A DNA stretch of 64,000 nt. It comes from a virus. Made by a program: the position numbers and the translations under genes. The stretch lies in the IMG/VR virus record IMGVR_UViG_3300031576_000028, positions 1 to 64,000 of that record; one strand, given 5' to 3'. The notes beneath the pieces were generated by a model. That model did not search any database. It had not been told where the DNA came from and worked only from the letters and a program-made list of their open reading frames with translations. Below are positions 33,176-40,834 of the stretch, in pieces. The stretch's first letter is position 1. Every line of letters begins with the position of its first letter.

Positions 33176-33454
33176 CTAGTCGAAGCGCGTCGGCGTCCGG
33201 TAGATCTCGAACTGGAACGGGTAGCAGCGCGCGGCGAGGCGGAGCAGCAGCCAGAACAGGAAGAACCGCCAGCGGCGGTGCGGCGGTGGCTGGTCGACCA
33301 TCACGGCCATCGTCAGCCCGCGGCGGCGCCCGGACACTGGGACGCCGTGGACGACCTCGAGCTCCACCGGGGAGTTGGCCGGCATCCGCTCGACGGCCTG
33401 GACGGCGAGGTCCGGGTTGAGGGCCGCGCAGGCGAGGGCGAACCGATCGCTCAA
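33176..33454 (-). CDS. Small membrane-segment protein after the portal
   Basis: 92 residues. The frame starts at TTG 33454 overlapping the portal TGA (TTGA). N-terminal alpha/beta half (LAVQAVERMPANSPVELEVVHGVPVSG) and one hydrophobic segment (RFFLFWLLLRLAARCY) near the C-terminus. Role unknown. Confidence 0.45.
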   Translation of the reverse strand: MSDRFALACAALNPDLAVQAVERMPANSPVELEVVHGVPVSGRRRGLTMAVMVDQPPPHRRWRFFLFWLLLRLAARCYPFQFEIYRTPTRFD

Positions 33455-35343
33455 GCGGGAGGCTCCTCAGCCGGCGGGGCCTCGGGCTCCTCCTCCGCGA
33501 GCTCCCCCGGCGGCCTGCGGGCGACGGCGGCGGACTTGGGGATCGCGCCCCTGAGGTCGGAGAGCATCTTGTCCGCCGACGCCTCGGGAACGTTGAACGC
33601 GAAGATGAGGAGCTCGCGCGCTGCGCTGATCGGGAGGATTCCGGACGCGGTGTCCTTGATGATCTCCGACATCGCGGTGACCTGCGCGCCGTTGAGGGCC
33701 GTATCCTGCTCCTTCTTGGGGGCCTCGGCGGCCGCGGGGTCCGTCGGGGCCCCGGCGAGGATCTCGGCCTCGATCTCATCCTGCTTGGCGCGGTCCTCAC
33801 CCTGCACCTTGCCGGCGAGCTCGGACGGGTCCTCGACCTGGAAGAACGGGGCGATGAACTTAGTGGCGTGCGCCTGGTCGATGAGGCCGGTCTGCTTGGC
33901 CATCGCCGACGCGCTGACCGCCTTGCCGACGTCGTCGAGGCTCGGCTCGAAGTACGGGGGCCAGGTCAGCGTCGCCTGGTACGGGCCCTTCCCGAGCGCG
34001 TGCTCCCCGCCGTCCTCCTTCTTCGGGAGGGTGATCGAGAAGCGGGTGATCTTGCCGTCGACGTTGCGCGGGCGCGACAGCGAGACGGCCGCGACGAGGG
34101 CCATGTTGATAAGCCGCTTGACGCCCATCTCCCCGTACTGCTCGCGGAACGTGTCGGCGCGGGCGAGCATCGCGGCGAAGTTCCGCTCGACCTCCGTGGC
34201 CGTGCGATTTCCGCCGTCGGGCTGCTCGAGGACGCACTGCGCGACCTCCAGAGCCATCTCCTTGTAGATCTTCGCCTGCTCGCGGGCCTGCACGATGCCG
34301 CCGCCGGACATCTCCATGTAGCCGGCCGATCCGCCGTTTGGGAGCTTGATCGCGTTCGCCGATCCCTTGCGAACCTCGCCCATCTGGGCGTCCGTCGTGA
34401 TCACGGTCGTCGGATCGCAGTTGGCGAGGATGCCCTTCTCGCCCTGAGCGTTGAGTCGGTCGATCGCCTCGACGAGCTCGTATACGCCTTGGCAGTCAGG
34501 ATCGCCGTCGACGTCGGTGACCACGGCCTGGTTCTGCATCCAGGCGACCGGGCAGAAGCCGAGGCCGTGCCGCACGACGGTGGCCGGAGTCCACTCCGGA
34601 TTCCTGATCCGCGGGTCCGCGAGGATTGGCTCGAACACGACGTCCTGCTCAACGTCGATGACGCGTCGGTACCAGAAGTCGGCCTCGACCCACTCGCCGG
34701 TCTCCTGGTCGCGGACCTCCTGCTTGAAGGTGTGGCGATACTCGAGCGCGCGGAGGATCAGGTTCGCGCGGTCGAGGAACGTCGGTGCGCACCAGCGCGG
34801 GTCGAACACCTCGAACGATGGCCGGCCGGCCAGCACCTTGAAGCCGACGACCGCCGTGCCGGTGGCCCCGCCGAACGTCCTGGCGAGCATCATCTGGGGC
34901 CACAGGCGCCCCGCCTCGATCACGGCGTTGACGTAGTCCTCGGTCTGCTCGTCGCCCTTGACCGTCACTTGCGGGTGGCGCTTCTGCCCGAACAGGAGGC
35001 CGGTGAAGCGGTCTACGATCACCTTGCACAGGTGGTACGGGGTCGACGGCTTGCGGAACTGGATCGGCAGCGTCTCGCTGTGGGCGACGTAGAACCCCGG
35101 CGGCACGTAGCCGGCGAGGGCGATCGCGTCACGCTCGAACTGCCCGACCGCGCGCGAGCCGTCCCAGGCCACGCTCCGGGCGGCGTACTGCTCGCAGCGG
35201 TAGTAGCCCCACCGACGGTCGAGCTCGCGCTGGCGCGGGGACAGCGACACCGCGCCGACGTCCCGGACCTCCAGGTCCTCGTTAACGACCCTACCGGAGG
35301 CGACCGCGAGCGCCGGGTGTCCGCCGCCTCCTGTGAAGCTCAT
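33451..35343 (-). CDS. Portal protein
   Basis: 630 residues, ATG 35343. Portal-type layout: LPIQFRKPSTPYHLCKVIVDRFTGLLFGQKRHPQV, a beta-rich wing (EVFDPRWCAPTFLDRANLILRALEYRH), the stem/clip helix QAREQAKIYKEMALEVAQCVLEQPDGGNRTATEVERNFAAMLARADTFREQYGEMGVKRLINMALV, and an acidic Pro/Glu-rich tail. Forms the dodecameric channel at the capsid vertex. Confidence 0.85.
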   Translation of the reverse strand: MSFTGGGGHPALAVASGRVVNEDLEVRDVGAVSLSPRQRELDRRWGYYRCEQYAARSVAWDGSRAVGQFERDAIALAGYVPPGFYVAHSETLPIQFRKPSTPYHLCKVIVDRFTGLLFGQKRHPQVTVKGDEQTEDYVNAVIEAGRLWPQMMLARTFGGATGTAVVGFKVLAGRPSFEVFDPRWCAPTFLDRANLILRALEYRHTFKQEVRDQETGEWVEADFWYRRVIDVEQDVVFEPILADPRIRNPEWTPATVVRHGLGFCPVAWMQNQAVVTDVDGDPDCQGVYELVEAIDRLNAQGEKGILANCDPTTVITTDAQMGEVRKGSANAIKLPNGGSAGYMEMSGGGIVQAREQAKIYKEMALEVAQCVLEQPDGGNRTATEVERNFAAMLARADTFREQYGEMGVKRLINMALVAAVSLSRPRNVDGKITRFSITLPKKEDGGEHALGKGPYQATLTWPPYFEPSLDDVGKAVSASAMAKQTGLIDQAHATKFIAPFFQVEDPSELAGKVQGEDRAKQDEIEAEILAGAPTDPAAAEAPKKEQDTALNGAQVTAMSEIIKDTASGILPISAARELLIFAFNVPEASADKMLSDLRGAIPKSAAVARRPPGELAEEEPEAPPAEEPPA

Positions 35344-35376
35344 GTTGGCCAGCCTAGCTCAGCGCCGGTCCGGGGT

Positions 35377-35646
35377 CTACGGCTTCGGCCTGCGGCGCTC
35401 GACGCGGCCGGCCGCGTCGTGGTCGAGGTCGCGCTCCAGCTCCGTCTTGGGGAGCGGCTCGGGGTTCGTGCCGGCCCGGTTGACCAGCGCCAGCAGGAAT
35501 TCGAGGTCGACGACGTACTTGTCCGCGTACACGGTCGGGGGCTGCCCGCCGAGGGCCGTCTGGGCGTGCACCTTCTTGAAGTAGGCCAGGTCCGCGAGGA
35601 TCTGGGCGAGCCTCGCGGCGTCATCTGGCGCTTGGTCGTCGGGCAT
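35377..35646 (-). CDS. Hypothetical protein upstream of the portal
   Basis: 89 residues, ATG 35646. Helical: ARLAQILADLAYFKKVHAQTALGG, then KYVVDLEFLLALVNRAGTNPEPLPKTELERDLDHD, with a basic C-terminus. It overlaps the previous gene by 26 bases. No family recognised. Confidence 0.5.
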   Translation of the reverse strand: MPDDQAPDDAARLAQILADLAYFKKVHAQTALGGQPPTVYADKYVVDLEFLLALVNRAGTNPEPLPKTELERDLDHDAAGRVERRRPKP

Positions 35647-35905
35647 CTTCGATCATCTCCTCGAGCTCGACGAACCACTCCGGCTGGGTGGAGTGGATCT
35701 CGACTCGGCTGGGGGTTGAGCTCACTACGTACCACACCAGCGCGGGCGGGAGGGCCCTCGCCGCCGCCAGAGCCTGGGCCCGCTCCAGGGCTGCGAAGGT
35801 TACGGCGACGAGGAACAGCGGCTCGAGGTCGCGGTCGACGAGGGTCGACCCGCGGACGTTCTTCCACGACCGAAGCTCGGCGACCTGGCCGGGCGACAGG
35901 CGCAT
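35621..35905 (-). CDS. Hypothetical protein coupled to the endolysin
   Basis: 94 residues, ATG 35905 overlapping the endolysin TGA (TGATG). Contains DLEPLFLVAVTFAALERAQALAAARALPPALVWYVVSS, likely alpha/beta. No signal peptide or family recognised. Confidence 0.5.
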   Translation of the reverse strand: MRLSPGQVAELRSWKNVRGSTLVDRDLEPLFLVAVTFAALERAQALAAARALPPALVWYVVSSTPSRVEIHSTQPEWFVELEEMIEDARRPSAR

Positions 35906-36807
35906 CAGTAGGGGATCCCCTTGCGGCTCGGGTCCCACGTCTCCGGGATCGGCTTGCCGCCGGCGCCGTCGTGGATGCAGAAGCCGGGACCGCCGTCGTG
36001 GAGGCCGAGCTCGGCCATCAGCTCGCGGGCTACCCCCCACGTCCTCGACCCGGGGTCGTTAGCGCGGCTGCGAGACGAGCAGCGGTGTGGGACGATGACG
36101 TTCATCATGCCGCCGAGCGAGTCGATCACGTGCTTTCCCCAGCGGACCAGCTGCTTGAGTGAGTGGACCTGCGCGTCGGTGATCGACACGGCCTGCTCCA
36201 CCCACCTGGTGGACCTGTCGTCCCAGACCGTCCTCGGGTCGCCCTCGACGCCGGCGAACAGGCCGTCGACCTCGACGCCCCACGTGAGGCGGTTGAAGCC
36301 GTTGCCGTGCGCCACGAGGCGGTTGAAGTCGTGGAGCCACAGGACGTCGCCGTCCTTGTAGTGACCGCCCGCCGCGCGGGCGATCAGGAAGTGCGCCGTG
36401 ACCTTGTCCATGCGCGCCGGGTCGCGCGATCCGGACATGACGCACGCCGTCTGGTGCAGGCACGCGCCGGTGATCTTGTCCCATGGACGGGGACCGTAGT
36501 CCCCATACGGCCCGACGATCGGCCGGCGGTCGACCAGCTGGTCGGGCTCTGGGACGGCCTGCGCGGCCATCGCCCGCCTCCTCGCGAGCAGGTCGTAGAC
36601 GAGGGCGACCTCCTGGTCGTCGGCCACGTCCTTGTCGGGGTCGTCGGGGTGGGCGCGGCCCTGCTCGAACAGCACGTGCACGAGGGCCGACGCGGTCTCG
36701 CCGCCGAAGTCCGCGTCCGCACCCCACCTTGGCAGCGCGGCGCCGAGCTCGAGGAGGGCCTCCTGGAACTGCTTCACCTGGTCGCCGCGGTCGCCGATCT
36801 TGAACAT
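35905..36807 (-). CDS. Endolysin: PG-binding domain + N-acetylmuramoyl-L-alanine amidase
   Basis: 300 residues, ATG 36807. Residues 1-75 form a peptidoglycan-binding-1 module (GDRGDQVKQFQEALLELGAALPRWGADADFGGETASALVHVL). The amidase-2-type catalytic domain follows, with zinc ligands expected at H in CLHQTAC and H in VPHRCSSRSRANDPG, plus WGVEVDG. Cleaves the amide between MurNAc and L-Ala. No signal peptide, so it needs a holin. It lies far from the spanins and next to the portal, an uncommon split of the lysis genes. Confidence 0.85.
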   Translation of the reverse strand: MFKIGDRGDQVKQFQEALLELGAALPRWGADADFGGETASALVHVLFEQGRAHPDDPDKDVADDQEVALVYDLLARRRAMAAQAVPEPDQLVDRRPIVGPYGDYGPRPWDKITGACLHQTACVMSGSRDPARMDKVTAHFLIARAAGGHYKDGDVLWLHDFNRLVAHGNGFNRLTWGVEVDGLFAGVEGDPRTVWDDRSTRWVEQAVSITDAQVHSLKQLVRWGKHVIDSLGGMMNVIVPHRCSSRSRANDPGSRTWGVARELMAELGLHDGGPGFCIHDGAGGKPIPETWDPSRKGIPY

Positions 36808-36817
36808 GCCAACTAGA

Positions 36818-37015
36818 CTAGTTCAAGTCAGACCGGCGCGCCAGCTCCTCGGCCGCGACCTCGCCGCGGAGGGCCTCGACGTACAGCTCGACGTCGACGC
36901 CCCATCGCTGCAGGCAGGTCTGGGTGAGGGCGAGGAGCACCTCCAGGACGACAACCTTCCGCTCCCCGTGGATGGCGAGCCCCAGCTTCTCGATCAGCCT
37001 CTCTGCGTCGCTCAT
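36818..37015 (-). CDS. Small hypothetical protein
   Basis: 65 residues, ATG 37015 overlapping the next TGA. Helical and amphipathic (ERLIEKLGLAIHGERKVVVLEVLLALTQTCLQRWGVDVELYVEALRGE). Lies between the endolysin and a two-helix membrane protein. May be a lysis accessory or a head protein; not recognised. Confidence 0.45.
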   Translation of the reverse strand: MSDAERLIEKLGLAIHGERKVVVLEVLLALTQTCLQRWGVDVELYVEALRGEVAAEELARRSDLN

Positions 37016-37278
37016 CGGGGATCCTCCTTGTCCATCACCAGTCTCCTGGCGATCACCTTTGGGTCCCGGCGCACCCTCCAGCGGGCTAGGAACAAGAACG
37101 GCAGGCCGACGAGGGCCGGACCCCACAGCGAGCAGAAGAGGATCAGCTTGAGCTGCTCCACCCGCTCGCGATCGTCCTCCTCCTCCAGCGGGGACATCAC
37201 CTCGTCTATGCCAGTCAGCACCCCCCACAGGGCCGAGGCGAGGACCATGTAGATCGCAGCGAGCCAGTACCACTCCAT
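37012..37278 (-). CDS. Two-helix membrane protein next to the endolysin (holin candidate)
   Basis: 88 residues, ATG 37278 (TGATG). Two hydrophobic segments: YWLAAIYMVLASALWGVLTGI and LKLILFCSLWGPALVGLPFLFLARW, separated by an acidic loop (MSPLEEEDDRERVEQ), with a basic C-terminus. This size and topology match class II holins. Being two genes from the endolysin it is a better-placed holin candidate than the 4872 protein, but both are inferences. Confidence 0.5.
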   Translation of the reverse strand: MEWYWLAAIYMVLASALWGVLTGIDEVMSPLEEEDDRERVEQLKLILFCSLWGPALVGLPFLFLARWRVRRDPKVIARRLVMDKEDPR

Positions 37279-37922
37279 CAAAGGACCCCCCAAGTATCGC
37301 GGATGATGACGGCCGCGGCCTCGGGGTCGTCGATGATTAGCTCGCGGGCGATCTCGTTCGTCGCGGCCACTCGGAGGATCTTGACCCGCACGTGGACCGG
37401 CAGGAGCTTGTCGATGTCGCACTCCCTCCAGACCCTCTCGGTCCGCGGCGTCTGGCCCTTCGAGGTGCGGGTCGAAATGGTCTGCGACACGAGCTGCCGC
37501 TTCTGGACGTAGCCGAGCCGCCTCGCGAGCTGCTTGTCCCTCGTCAGTCGCTTGGCCATCTCCCACGCCCACACTGGGCACGTCGCCTCGAAGGTTAGGC
37601 TCTCCTGGACGTCGCCCCAGTGGTCCAGCACCCTCCTCGTCACCATCCTGAAGCCGCGGGACCGACTCCCCTCCTCGACCTCCTCCTCGCGGTACACGGG
37701 CTCCCTCCACCACACGTACGCCGGGGCCATCTTGGCGATCCCTGCCTTCGACAGCAGGGCCCCGAACTGGCCGGCGAAGCGCCACCCGATCTCGTCCAGC
37801 CTCTGCTGGGTCCTGCGCGCCACGCAAAACGGGGCGTTCTTCCCGTGCTGGGCCTTGAGCATCCTGAGGGAGGTCATCCTCCCACACCACCGACACTCGA
37901 TCTTGGTCACGTGTCCCATCAC
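37278..37922 (-). CDS. Hypothetical protein with N-terminal zinc-finger-like Cys
   Basis: 214 residues, ATG 37922 (ATG 37919 possible). N-terminus IECRWCGRMTSLRMLKAQHGKNAPFC can hold a C-x2-C...H...C zinc site. The rest is alpha/beta with a Trp-rich stretch (YVWWREP...). The C-terminus includes NEIARELIIDDPEAAAVIIRDTWG. No family recognised. Confidence 0.5.
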   Translation of the reverse strand: MMGHVTKIECRWCGRMTSLRMLKAQHGKNAPFCVARRTQQRLDEIGWRFAGQFGALLSKAGIAKMAPAYVWWREPVYREEEVEEGSRSRGFRMVTRRVLDHWGDVQESLTFEATCPVWAWEMAKRLTRDKQLARRLGYVQKRQLVSQTISTRTSKGQTPRTERVWRECDIDKLLPVHVRVKILRVAATNEIARELIIDDPEAAAVIIRDTWGVL

Positions 37923-38527
37923 GTACCTACTTGCGGAGCGTCGCCGGGGATCCTACCGAGCTCGCCGAACGGCACCTGCGGTGCGACCTCGCGCAGGAGG
38001 TCGAGCGCCCTGCCGAAGTTCGCCGGGTCGTTCCAGTCCCGCGTCCGGCCGCTCGGGTGCGGGAGGCTGACGATCGACACGTGGAAGTCGGCGAGCTCGC
38101 AGGAGGCCCAGTCGTCAACCTCCTTCCACCACGGGTACCAGGACCAGGTGTCGAGGTGCTGCCCGAGGGCCCCGCCCACGACCGTCGACACCTTGCGTCC
38201 GAGGCAGACTACCGTGGTCCACGGGGTCCACCCGGTCGACAGGACGATCGCGGCGCGCTCCTCTGCGGCCGCGCGGTTCCACGTCGGGCTGCAGAGGTTG
38301 GTGCGCCACAGGCCGTAGTAGGTCGCGTGGCCGAGCTGCAGGATCTTCGACTGGAGGCGCTCGCCGGCCACGCCTGTCGGCGCCGCCCACAGGGCCCTCG
38401 TCGGGTCGTCGGACTGAGGGTTGTCCTCGCCGAGCAGCAGGACGCGGTGGCCCTCCCAGGGCTCCTGCCCCTGCGGGCCGACGCGGCAGGCCCCTGCCCA
38501 GGTGTGGTGGACGAGCGACCCGGTCAC
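37919..38527 (-). CDS. Uracil-DNA-glycosylase-like superfamily protein
   Basis: 202 residues from GTG 38527. UDG-superfamily pattern: VLLLGEDNPQSDD (motif A-like), then TGVAGERLQSKI, RTNLCSPTWN, VVCLGRKV, and C-terminal SLPHPSGRTRDWNDP (motif B, H-P-S-G). Such enzymes remove uracil or damaged bases; in a phage with modified guanines the substrate may be different. A 32-base segment in this gene (38343-38374) is exactly repeated at 52197-52228. Confidence 0.65.
   Translation of the reverse strand: MTGSLVHHTWAGACRVGPQGQEPWEGHRVLLLGEDNPQSDDPTRALWAAPTGVAGERLQSKILQLGHATYYGLWRTNLCSPTWNRAAAEERAAIVLSTGWTPWTTVVCLGRKVSTVVGGALGQHLDTWSWYPWWKEVDDWASCELADFHVSIVSLPHPSGRTRDWNDPANFGRALDLLREVAPQVPFGELGRIPGDAPQVGT
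38343..38374. repeat. 32-bp perfect repeat, copy 1 (in UDG-like gene)
   Basis: Identical over 32 bases and same strand as 52197-52228. Here it lies in the UDG-like frame (minus strand) encoding AGERLQSKI; in copy 2 the surrounding sequence is unrelated. Confidence 0.95.
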
Positions 38528-38868
38528 TTCGGGTCCCCGCGGTCGGCGGCGAGCCTGGTCGCAGCGATCTCCGTCAGCAGGTCCTCGACGGTTGATTTGC
38601 CTGGACCGATGCCGACCGTGGTCTTGAGGCTCACCGAGCCGAGGCCGATGAAGAGTTGCGCCCCGGTGACCTTGTCGATGGTGAAGCTGATCGACAGGAT
38701 GTTCGGGATCCGATAGCGGAACAGGTGGCCGTCGTCGTCCTCGAGGACGAGGAAAACATTGGTACCCGAGCCCGTCCCGTCGCTGACGACCTCGACGCGG
38801 GACTTGTCCGAGGTGCGGTGACGCCGACTTCTTGGAAGAGCGACCTTGTAGTCCCCTTCGTCAGTCAC
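38524..38868 (-). CDS. Hypothetical protein coupled to the XRE regulator
   Basis: 114 residues from GTG 38868, which directly follows the TAG of the XRE gene and is in the same frame. Basic N-terminus, then a beta-rich body (GTNVFLVLEDDDGHLFRYRIPNILSISFTIDKVTGAQLFIGLGSVSLKTTVGIGPGKS). The 21 bases encoding KTTVGIG-type sequence (38606-38626) recur at 40402-40422. No family recognised. Confidence 0.5.
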   Translation of the reverse strand: MTDEGDYKVALPRSRRHRTSDKSRVEVVSDGTGSGTNVFLVLEDDDGHLFRYRIPNILSISFTIDKVTGAQLFIGLGSVSLKTTVGIGPGKSTVEDLLTEIAATRLAADRGDPK

Positions 38869-40041
38869 CTACTTGGACTCCTGCTCGATCGCGAGCTCCA
38901 GCAGCTCGAGGGCCGCGGCGGCCTCCCCCTTGGCGCGCTCGGCCTCTGTGGTGGCGGCGGCGGCGGCCTCCTGGGCCCGGGCCGCAGTGACCTCCGCGCG
39001 CGTCTGCTGGACCCGGGCGCGGCCGTAGGCCTCGGCGAGCTCGGTGACGGTGGACCGCTCGGCGACCCCTGCGTCGACCAGGTCCTGCTCCCACAGCCTG
39101 CGAAGGCACCTCGCGCACACCCACGGTCCCATCTTGCCGTCGGGCCTCGACACGTCGCCGCCGCACGGGCACCTGCGGACGTGGTGCTCGTGGGCCTCTG
39201 GAATGATCCGCACCTCGCTGGCGCGCGGCGAGTCCGGCTTAGGCGCGCCGCAGATAGAGCAGACGATGTGTAGCGGGATATTGACCCCGTCAACGATAAC
39301 GTCCTTGAGCTCCGCCTCGAAGACGTGCTCGTGGGGCCGAACCGTGTCTGCGAACGACTGCGGGTTCTCGTGCCTCATCCTCGGTGTGCGCTGGCGGGCG
39401 ATCTCCTCGTCGCTCTGCGCCAGCGCCATGTCGAGCATCGTGTCGACGGTCGGCGACCTGGGGAATCCGCGGCCGCCCGTCGGCTTGGCGATGTCCTGCG
39501 ACCACTTGGGGCGCTTGATCGCCCCGGTCTCCATGCCGGCCTTGAGCTCGGGGAGGACCTCAAACAGCTTGAGCAGATTCTCCTTGACCGGGAGGGCGTC
39601 ACCGGTCTCCCACTGCGAGACCGCCTGTCCGACCACCCCGAGGATCTCCCCGAGCGCCTCCTGCGTGACCTCGTTCTCCTCCCGCACGCGGGCGAGGCCG
39701 GGGCCGAACTCCTGCGATTCCGGCTTGTCGTACTTGTCGAGGACCGGGATGATCTTCTCGATCACCCCCGCGTTCCACTCGCGGTCGTCGTCCACGCAGC
39801 CATCGACTGCGGCGCCGCCGAGCCCGGCCCACGTGGGGAAGAACGGCGCCACGCGCGGGAGGCGCGAGACGAGGCGCTTGAACTGCTGATTGTTCGGGAT
39901 CGCCTCGCCGCGCTCCCATCGGCGGACCTCGCGCTCGCCAACTCCGACGTGCTTGGCGATGTCGCTGCGGCTGACCTGGTAGCGCGCCCGCTCGCGCATG
40001 AGGGCCTCCTGGAATTCAATCTTCTTGGGTTGCTGCGTCAT
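38869..40041 (-). CDS. Regulator with two XRE-type HTH domains and Zn-ribbon
   Basis: 390 residues from ATG 40041, chosen for its AGGAG 7 bases upstream. First HTH at residues ~12-60 (VSRSDIAKHVGVGEREVRRWERGEAIP), second at ~115-165 (VTQEALGEILGVVGQAVSQWETGDALP). Then a C-terminal region with CSICGAP, CPCGGD and CARCLRR (two zinc ribbons) and an Ala/Glu coiled coil. Two HTH units suggest bipartite DNA recognition. Candidate regulator of the late operon, though it is itself embedded in that operon. Confidence 0.65.
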   Translation of the reverse strand: MTQQPKKIEFQEALMRERARYQVSRSDIAKHVGVGEREVRRWERGEAIPNNQQFKRLVSRLPRVAPFFPTWAGLGGAAVDGCVDDDREWNAGVIEKIIPVLDKYDKPESQEFGPGLARVREENEVTQEALGEILGVVGQAVSQWETGDALPVKENLLKLFEVLPELKAGMETGAIKRPKWSQDIAKPTGGRGFPRSPTVDTMLDMALAQSDEEIARQRTPRMRHENPQSFADTVRPHEHVFEAELKDVIVDGVNIPLHIVCSICGAPKPDSPRASEVRIIPEAHEHHVRRCPCGGDVSRPDGKMGPWVCARCLRRLWEQDLVDAGVAERSTVTELAEAYGRARVQQTRAEVTAARAQEAAAAATTEAERAKGEAAAALELLELAIEQESK

Positions 40042-40095
40042 CTGGGTGCTCCTGGTTGGTGTCGCCATCGAGCGAAGCCTTACCGATCCGCGGCG

Positions 40096-40827
40096 CTAGT
40101 CCAACCTGGTCGGCAGGTCGTCGAGGAGCGCCAGCCTGGCGAACTCGGTGCGGCACGCGTCGCAGGTCACGGCGCCGCTCTCGATCGCGTAGGCCTTCCG
40201 CTGGTCATCCCCGTGCGGCGCATCTTGCAAGAAGCGGCGCCCGAGGACGGCCCAGATCCCGAGCTAGGACATCGACCTGCGGTCGCGCCCGCAGAGCGTG
40301 GGGTCACCGTAGCCGACGACGAGGTGGATCGCGGTCCTACGGCGCGCCCGGAAGAACTTGACCGCGTCCCAGTCGACGACCTCGGGCACTACCGCTTCTT
40401 GCCGATGCCGACCGTGGTCTTGCGCAGGCCAGGGGTTGTGGCACTTCTTCGCGGACGGCCTGGCGCGCCTGACCACGCGGACGAACACCCGCACCTCGAT
40501 CTCCGACCCGAACTCCGGATGGTGCCCGAGGGCCCGGCCGATCAGGTCGTACATGGTTGGCGAGTTTATCCTGTCCGTGGCGTCCTCGGCTCTGAACTCC
40601 ACCAGTTGGTAGTAACCCCCGCACGGGGCGCCTGACCACCCGAGACCTCGATCCGGCCTGAGGAGCACCTTCGTAGATCCCTCATCCCCCAAACCATTGG
40701 CGGCGTACGACCGCATGCTCGCCTTGAGATTCTCAGTCGCCGTCTTCGACTTCTTCAGCTTCTTCTTCTTCTTGGTCACGCGAACAGCCTTGCCTGCCTC
40801 AACGCGCGGTCCTACTTCGTCACCCAC
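40096..40827 (-). pseudogene. Lys-rich protein interrupted by an in-frame TAG
   Basis: One reading frame runs from GTG 40827 to 40096 except for a TAG at 40264-40266. The upstream part (187 residues) has a Lys-rich N-terminus (VTKKKKKLKKSK) and ends TLCGRDRRSMS-stop. The downstream part (55 residues, no ATG/GTG/TTG start before residue 12) contains GAVTCDACRTEF. The 45078 protein has the same T-x-C-G-R ... V-(T/S)-C-x-A-C arrangement in one piece, so the stop splits a probable zinc domain. Also, at about 40402-40422 another frame encodes KTTVGIGKKR ending in TAG, and a GTG overlaps that stop (TAGTG), so a frame disruption is possible. Nonsense mutation, readthrough or a second start all remain open. 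Confidence 0.5.
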
Positions 40828-40834
40828 GTGATGA

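Noticed and set aside
33868-36162. 764-residue rightward ORF
   Set aside because: Antisense of the portal gene; the portal frame has family motifs, this one does not.
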